The notes under the pieces were generated by a model, which was not told the DNA's origin, did not search any database, and saw only the letters and a program-made list of their open reading frames with translations. This document shows positions 4,902 to 8,141 of a stretch of DNA of 8,141 bases, in pieces (within the stretch, counting starts at the first letter, position 1; each line of letters begins with the position of its first letter). Position numbers and translations under genes: made by a program. This DNA is from Enterobacteriaceae bacterium UBA3516 (GTDB taxonomy: Bacteria; Pseudomonadota; Gammaproteobacteria; Enterobacterales; Enterobacteriaceae): positions 1 to 8,141 of the forward strand of contig DFPL01000126.1 in assembly GCA_002377245.1 (NCBI GenBank). The letters run 5' to 3'.

Positions 4902-6353
4902 ATGAATATTCCCGATGAAGCGCTTGAGGCTCTTCTGCGCGCGGCGCTGAATACGCGGGGCAGGTTAACCCGCCAGCGCGCGCTTTACCTGACACTTCGG
5001 GAGGCCATTCTCAGCGGCAGGCTCAAAGCAGATAGCCTGCTCCCGGGGTCGCGAGCACTGGCGAAAGCGTTGACGGTTTCACGTAACACCATCAATGCGG
5101 CGCTGGAACAGCTCACTATCGAAGGGTTTGTGGCACGCGAACGCCAGGGGACACGCGTACTGATGCTGGCAAGCAATGCGGAGGAGGTCCAGGCACCCAC
5201 TGTCGCACTTGCTCAGCGGGTAAACGCCCTGCCGCGGGGGGCAACGCGACATTCGCCCGTTTTCACGTTTACGCCAGGGTTACCTGCGGTGAATTACTTC
5301 CCCATGGCGACCTGGCGAAGGCTGACTGAACGCGTCTGGCGTGAAGAAGGAAGTCGGCTGCTGGGCTATGGCGATTCTGCGGGAGAACTGCGACTACGGC
5401 GAGCGATTGCCCGCCATCTGGCGCTGGCGCGGGGCATTCATTGTGAAGCCGAACAAATCGTCATTACTGAAGGGGCCCAGGAAGCATTGCTGCTTTGCGT
5501 GCATCTGCTCTGCGATCCAGGGGACAGCGCGTGGGTTGAAGAGCCGGGATACAACGGCGCGAAAAGCGCCTTTCTGGCGGCCGGGCTGCGCGTGAGTGGT
5601 ATACCCCTGGATGACGAAGGGATGCTGCTCCCCCCCGATCTCCCCTTACCACGCATCATGTACACCTCACCTTCTCATCAATATCCGTTAGGGTATGTCA
5701 TGAGTGCGGCCAGGCGGCTACAGCTGCTGGAGGCCGCGAGAAAATCAGGAAGCTGGATTATCGAAGATGATTATGACAGTGAATTTCGCTATCACGGCGA
5801 TCCGGTTCCTGCCATGCTTGGCATGTTGCCTCATCCTCCGGTGGTCTATCTTGGAACCTTCAGTAAAACGCTCTTTCCGTCGTTGCGCATCGGTTTTATG
5901 GTGATGCCGCCTGCCCTGGTACAGGCTGCCGCGCCGGTTATTGGTAGCCTGCTGCGTGGGGGGCATCGCAGCGAACAACTGGCATTAGCGCAGTTTATCG
6001 AAGAAGGATATTACGCGCGTCATCTGGCGGCTATGCGCCGTTTATACCGTACACGGCAGGAGGTATTGCGTGAGACGCTCATGAATGAGCTGACTGTGCC
6101 GTATCATCTGCTGGGGGGCGAAGGGGGTTTACACGTCACGCTGTCTGTTCCGGGGATTAACGATCGTGAACTGGTCCGTGAGGCGCAGAAATATCATCTT
6201 GCCCCTCACGCCCTCAGTCGATTTTACTTGTCGCCGTCACGGGAATCTCAGGGGCTGGTACTGGGGTTTGGAAATACTTCAGCCAGCCTGTTTCCTTCAG
6301 CGGTACGGACACTGAACAACCTTATTGAACGGCACCTGGACGGGAAAGGGTGA
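4902..6353 (+). CDS. MocR-family (GntR/aminotransferase) transcriptional regulator
   Basis: This is a PLP-dependent regulator with an N-terminal winged helix-turn-helix of the GntR type (about residues 28-86: LRE AILSGRL, LLPGSRALAK, SRNTINAALEQL, GFVARERQGTRV). A linker follows, and then a fold-type I aminotransferase domain (about 125-480). The aminotransferase hallmarks are present: FTPGLPAVNYFP, GYGDSAGELRLRRAIA, EDDYDSEFRY (288-297, with the aspartate that contacts the pyridine nitrogen) and the PLP lysine K322 in TFSKTLFPSLRIG. It resembles PdxR- and GabR-type MocR proteins. GGAG at 4891-4894 lies seven bases before the ATG at 4902, which I prefer; an in-frame ATG at 4896 adds two residues but is one base from the Shine-Dalgarno. 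Its 3' end overlaps ylaC by 32 bp. The likely target is the divergent acetyltransferase gene and possibly itself. The effector is unknown. Confidence 0.93.
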   Translation: MNIPDEALEALLRAALNTRGRLTRQRALYLTLREAILSGRLKADSLLPGSRALAKALTVSRNTINAALEQLTIEGFVARERQGTRVLMLASNAEEVQAPTVALAQRVNALPRGATRHSPVFTFTPGLPAVNYFPMATWRRLTERVWREEGSRLLGYGDSAGELRLRRAIARHLALARGIHCEAEQIVITEGAQEALLLCVHLLCDPGDSAWVEEPGYNGAKSAFLAAGLRVSGIPLDDEGMLLPPDLPLPRIMYTSPSHQYPLGYVMSAARRLQLLEAARKSGSWIIEDDYDSEFRYHGDPVPAMLGMLPHPPVVYLGTFSKTLFPSLRIGFMVMPPALVQAAAPVIGSLLRGGHRSEQLALAQFIEEGYYARHLAAMRRLYRTRQEVLRETLMNELTVPYHLLGGEGGLHVTLSVPGINDRELVREAQKYHLAPHALSRFYLSPSRESQGLVLGFGNTSASLFPSAVRTLNNLIERHLDGKG

Positions 6354-6792
6354 AAACATCGTAGAAGGAGAGTTCGCCTTTCCGTGCGATCATTTTCTGC
6401 AACTGTGATTTGCTGTCTACGTCCACCGCCGGAGAGCTGAGGATGGCGTTGATCAACTCCTGCGGAACAAAACGGGTGTTGTACCATTCACCGTTGTAGC
6501 ACACGCGGAAATCGAGTACATCGATATCATCATAGCGATAACGTGGCGAGACATCGAAGAAGAAGAACGCGTTCAGCAGTGCAAAGAGCACCACCAGCAA
6601 CCAGACCGAACCTTCAAGAGTTTCCGATTGCAGCATAACGGCAAGGGTCGCGAAGAAAGCGACGTACATGCCAACAAACAGCCCGGGGTGTTTGCGAATA
6701 AAGCTGATGCTAAAGCGCGGACGATTGTCACGTTTTTCGCGATGATTAATGTCGTCAATGGTTTCGTTGAGCAGCCGCTGGATCTCTGTCAT
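6322..6792 (-). CDS. ylaC: YlaC family inner membrane protein
   Basis: The 156-residue product is highly similar to E. coli YlaC, an inner membrane protein of unknown function. The N-terminal part is cytoplasm-like and basic (MTEIQRLLNETIDDINHREKRDN). Two membrane helices follow (about 37-54, GLFVGMYVAFFATLAVML, and 62-79, SVWLLVVLFALLNAFFFF) in a hairpin. After them comes a conserved soluble domain (RYDDIDVLDFRVCYNGEWYNTRFVPQELI, then KGELSFYDVFTLSR). An AAGG Shine-Dalgarno lies upstream of the ATG. The neighbour maa is the same as in E. coli, but the other side is different: ylaC converges on, and overlaps by 32 bp, the MocR gene. The extreme C-terminus differs from the E. coli protein as I recall it. 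Confidence 0.95.
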   Translation of the reverse strand: MTEIQRLLNETIDDINHREKRDNRPRFSISFIRKHPGLFVGMYVAFFATLAVMLQSETLEGSVWLLVVLFALLNAFFFFDVSPRYRYDDIDVLDFRVCYNGEWYNTRFVPQELINAILSSPAVDVDSKSQLQKMIARKGELSFYDVFTLSRPGAVQ

Positions 6793-6826
6793 CTGACGCC
6801 TTCGTATTGAGTTTTATGCAGGGAAT

Positions 6827-6856
6827 AAGATATTTTAGGTTGCCGCATTGTGTGAA
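6827..6856 (-). promoter_or_regulatory. Candidate ylaC promoter
   Basis: On the minus strand TTCACA (6856-6851) matches the -35 consensus at five of six positions and TATCTT (6832-6827) the -10 at four of six, with an 18-bp spacer. Transcription would begin near 6820, about 28 bases before the ylaC ATG. It sits between maa and ylaC just after the candidate maa terminator, which suits ylaC having its own promoter. Confidence 0.4.
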
Positions 6857-6895
6857 AAAAGTAACAGTTTTGCGGCAAAAAAGGATAACAGTTAC
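6855..6895 (-). terminator. Possible weak intrinsic terminator of maa
   Basis: Read on the minus strand, GTAACTGTT (6895-6887, including the maa stop) and AACTGTTAC (6869-6861) are inverted arms that pair at eight of nine positions. They are followed at once by six T residues (6860-6855). The loop is long (17 bases) and the stem is AT-rich with a central mismatch, so this is a poor but positionally sensible terminator. A second inverted repeat, TTGCCGCA at 6840-6847 and TGCGGCAA at 6871-6878, overlaps it and could compete. Confidence 0.35.
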
Positions 6896-7458
6896 TCTTT
6901 TCCTTCCGGCAACGTTTTTATGATCCGCGCAGGATTACCACCGACGATGGTATTGGCTGCCACATCCTTAACGACCACCGCACCCGATGCGATAACGGCA
7001 TTGTCGCCGATGGTGACGCCAGGGTTTATCACCGCACGCCCGCCAATCCAGACATTGTTGCCAATTCGAACCGGTTTACCAAATTCAACCCCGCTGTTAC
7101 GCTCTGCCGCATCTAAGGGATGCGTCGCGGTGTAGATATGCACACCGGGCGCCAACATGCAGTTGTCACCAATGTGGATAGGGCACACATCCAGCATGAC
7201 ACAATCAAAATTGGCGTAGAATTCTTTGCCTAAATAAATATTGTAACCGTAGTCACAACGAAAGCTCGGTTCAATATATGCGTCAGCACCCTGGCCCAAT
7301 AATTCTGAAAGAATGGCTTTACGCTCGGCTTTGTCATATGGGCTGGAGTGGTTATAACGATGAAGTAACTCTCTGGCATGCATCCGATCGGCGCGCAGCG
7401 TTTCATCAGCTGGCTGATAGGGGAGTCCCGAAATCATCTTTTGTTTTTCTTCATTCAT
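6892..7458 (-). CDS. maa: Maltose O-acetyltransferase
   Basis: This is a left-handed beta-helix (hexapeptide repeat) acetyltransferase that transfers acetyl from acetyl-CoA to maltose, glucose and related sugars in the cytoplasm. The product has 188 residues, close to the 183 of E. coli Maa. The N-terminal Mac domain is at about 8-60. Hexapeptide repeats run from about 70 to 175 (IGDNCMLAPGVHIYTATHP, IGNNVWIGGRAVINPGVTIGDNAVIASGAVVVKDV). The catalytic histidine is H113 in YTATHPLD, and the family ending VGGNPARIIKTL is present. The ATG at 7458 is preferred because MNEEKQKMISG aligns with the start of E. coli Maa; a GTG at 7473 would add five residues. The Shine-Dalgarno is weak. It lies 63 bp after hha on the same strand, so it could be partly co-transcribed with tomB-hha. 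NodL- and LacA-like enzymes are related, but context and sequence favour maa. Confidence 0.94.
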   Translation of the reverse strand: MNEEKQKMISGLPYQPADETLRADRMHARELLHRYNHSSPYDKAERKAILSELLGQGADAYIEPSFRCDYGYNIYLGKEFYANFDCVMLDVCPIHIGDNCMLAPGVHIYTATHPLDAAERNSGVEFGKPVRIGNNVWIGGRAVINPGVTIGDNAVIASGAVVVKDVAANTIVGGNPARIIKTLPEGKE

Positions 7459-7521
7459 GAAGATATCGCACACCTGCTAAAGCATGATAAAAACTGAAGT
7501 CATATTTAACGTCGCGGAGGA

Positions 7522-7740
7522 TTAGCGTACAAATTTCCACACGGAAGAAGGGATTTTGTCGTAAAGCTTATTCATGGTGAGTTCAGCCAGACGATGGTCC
7601 GCTGCTGAATAAAACACCGTTAGTTCATCGTCAGGAAGTTCGTATTTATTTTTTTCAATAACACGTTCCAGAGTGTCAATTGATTGACAGCGTCTTAAAC
7701 GCATCAAATAATCAACTTTGGTTAATGGTTTGTCGGACAT
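7522..7740 (-). CDS. hha: Haemolysin expression-modulating protein Hha
   Basis: The 72-residue product is almost identical to E. coli Hha (MSDKPLTKVDYLMRLRRCQS... ending SSVWKFVR). Hha is a small nucleoid-associated protein that binds H-NS or StpA and tightens silencing of horizontally acquired and virulence genes; in excess it acts as the toxin of a toxin-antitoxin-like pair with TomB. Residues known to matter are conserved: C18, whose oxidation has been linked to TomB-assisted inactivation, and D48 in AADHR, at the H-NS contact surface. An AAAGG Shine-Dalgarno precedes the ATG. It lies 26 bp after tomB and the two are co-transcribed. Confidence 0.98.
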   Translation of the reverse strand: MSDKPLTKVDYLMRLRRCQSIDTLERVIEKNKYELPDDELTVFYSAADHRLAELTMNKLYDKIPSSVWKFVR

Positions 7741-7766
7741 AAATTTACCTTTACTGGTTGTAATAT

Positions 7767-8141
7767 TTAACAGGAATGGCTAACGGGGTTAGCCTTGCTC
7801 ACATTCACGAAAGAACGAAACAGGCGATTGCCTGATTTACGCCATTTCTGCAAGTCTAGTGTGTTGATACCATAGCTACTGAACAGCATAAACGTATCAT
7901 CAAGGTATTCGTCTATCTGCTCAATCAGCTTATTATCTTCATTATACTTAATTTTATAATTAAGTGCGAAGGTTGCGATATGCTCGATCAACTCATTTAA
8001 CTGCAAATTGATTGCTGACGTAGGGTCGTTAACCCAACCATGATGACTTTCTTCGAGATTGACGAGGCAGTCATGGTACAACGTTTCGCAGAGAAATTTA
8101 AGCTGTGCAATATCATGCCTTTTTGGCGAGTATTCGTCCAT
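7767..8141 (-). CDS. tomB: Hha toxicity modulator TomB
   Basis: The 124-residue product is nearly identical to E. coli TomB/YbaJ (MDEYSPKRHDIAQLKFLCET...), an all-helical cytoplasmic antitoxin-like partner of Hha that affects biofilm formation and conjugation. The ATG occupies the last three bases of the window (8141-8139), so the coding region is complete but its ribosome binding site and promoter are outside. In E. coli, acrB lies upstream of it; here that cannot be seen. The last residues (NPVSHSC) diverge a little from E. coli and their codons form a 7-bp hairpin at 7778-7794. It is the first gene of the tomB-hha operon. Confidence 0.98.
   Translation of the reverse strand: MDEYSPKRHDIAQLKFLCETLYHDCLVNLEESHHGWVNDPTSAINLQLNELIEHIATFALNYKIKYNEDNKLIEQIDEYLDDTFMLFSSYGINTLDLQKWRKSGNRLFRSFVNVSKANPVSHSC
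7778..7794 (-). other. Perfect 7-bp hairpin at the 3' end of tomB
   Basis: GGCTAAC (7778-7784) and GTTAGCC (7788-7794) are perfect inverted arms around a 3-base loop. In the tomB-hha mRNA the hairpin ends nine bases before the tomB stop and about 37 bases before the hha ATG. There is no U-tract after it, so it is not a terminator. It could affect coupling or mRNA stability. Confidence 0.4.

Noticed and set aside
7459..7473. GTG start that would extend Maa by five residues
   Set aside because: The ATG at 7458 aligns with the E. coli Maa N-terminus; the extension has no counterpart in E. coli Maa, although a weak ribosome binding site leaves some doubt.
1..8141. CRISPR array, tRNA, insertion sequence or phage attachment site
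   Set aside because: No spaced direct repeats, cloverleaf-like sequence, transposase or integrase motif, or terminal repeats were seen; nearly all of the window is accounted for by intact genes.

Overview
The window looks like chromosomal DNA from an Enterobacter/Citrobacter/Klebsiella-type member of the Enterobacteriaceae. The right-hand third carries tomB, hha, maa and ylaC in the order and orientation known from the acrAB side of the E. coli chromosome, and their products are close to the E. coli proteins as I remember them. The left two thirds hold genes that I do not expect at this place in E. coli K-12, so I read it as a lineage-variable block next to a conserved backbone. The genus is inferred from remembered protein sequences only.

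Layout from left to right. (1) Bases 1-123 are the 3' end of a plus-strand membrane protein gene, possibly a PTS EIIC. (2) Bases 125-3430 form a compact minus-strand operon, transcribed in the order Fe(II)/2-oxoglutarate-type oxygenase, MetQ-like periplasmic binding protein, MetN-like ATPase, MetI-like permease. The ATPase lacks the C-terminal substrate-sensing (NIL) domain of E. coli MetN, and the binding protein has an ordinary signal peptide and no cysteine. This is therefore a MetNIQ-family importer that differs from the housekeeping one and is tied to an oxidising enzyme. (3) Bases 3431-3697 are a non-coding divergent region with a 12-bp palindrome on the oxygenase side and a clear Zur-type operator on the other. 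(4) rpmE2 and rpmJ2 (3698-4102, plus) encode alternative ribosomal proteins L31 and L36 with missing zinc ligands, as expected for a zinc-starvation response. (5) A GNAT acetyltransferase (minus) and a MocR/GntR-type PLP-binding regulator (plus) diverge from a 101-bp promoter region containing an inverted repeat. (6) ylaC, maa, hha and tomB (all minus) complete the window; tomB starts exactly at the right edge.

How the genes work together. The oxygenase and importer probably take up and oxidise a sulfur-containing or methionine-like amino acid, or an analogue; the substrate is unknown. The rpmE2-rpmJ2 pair should be derepressed by Zur when zinc is scarce. The MocR regulator probably controls the adjacent acetyltransferase, possibly for detoxification or modification of an amine. 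Hha and TomB form the known H-NS-associated regulator and toxin-antitoxin-like pair.

Gene packing is very tight. The PTS-like gene and metI converge with one base between them, rpmJ2 and the GNAT gene share a TTAA at their stops, and the MocR and ylaC genes overlap tail to tail by 32 bp. I see no tRNA, rRNA, CRISPR array, insertion sequence or phage gene.
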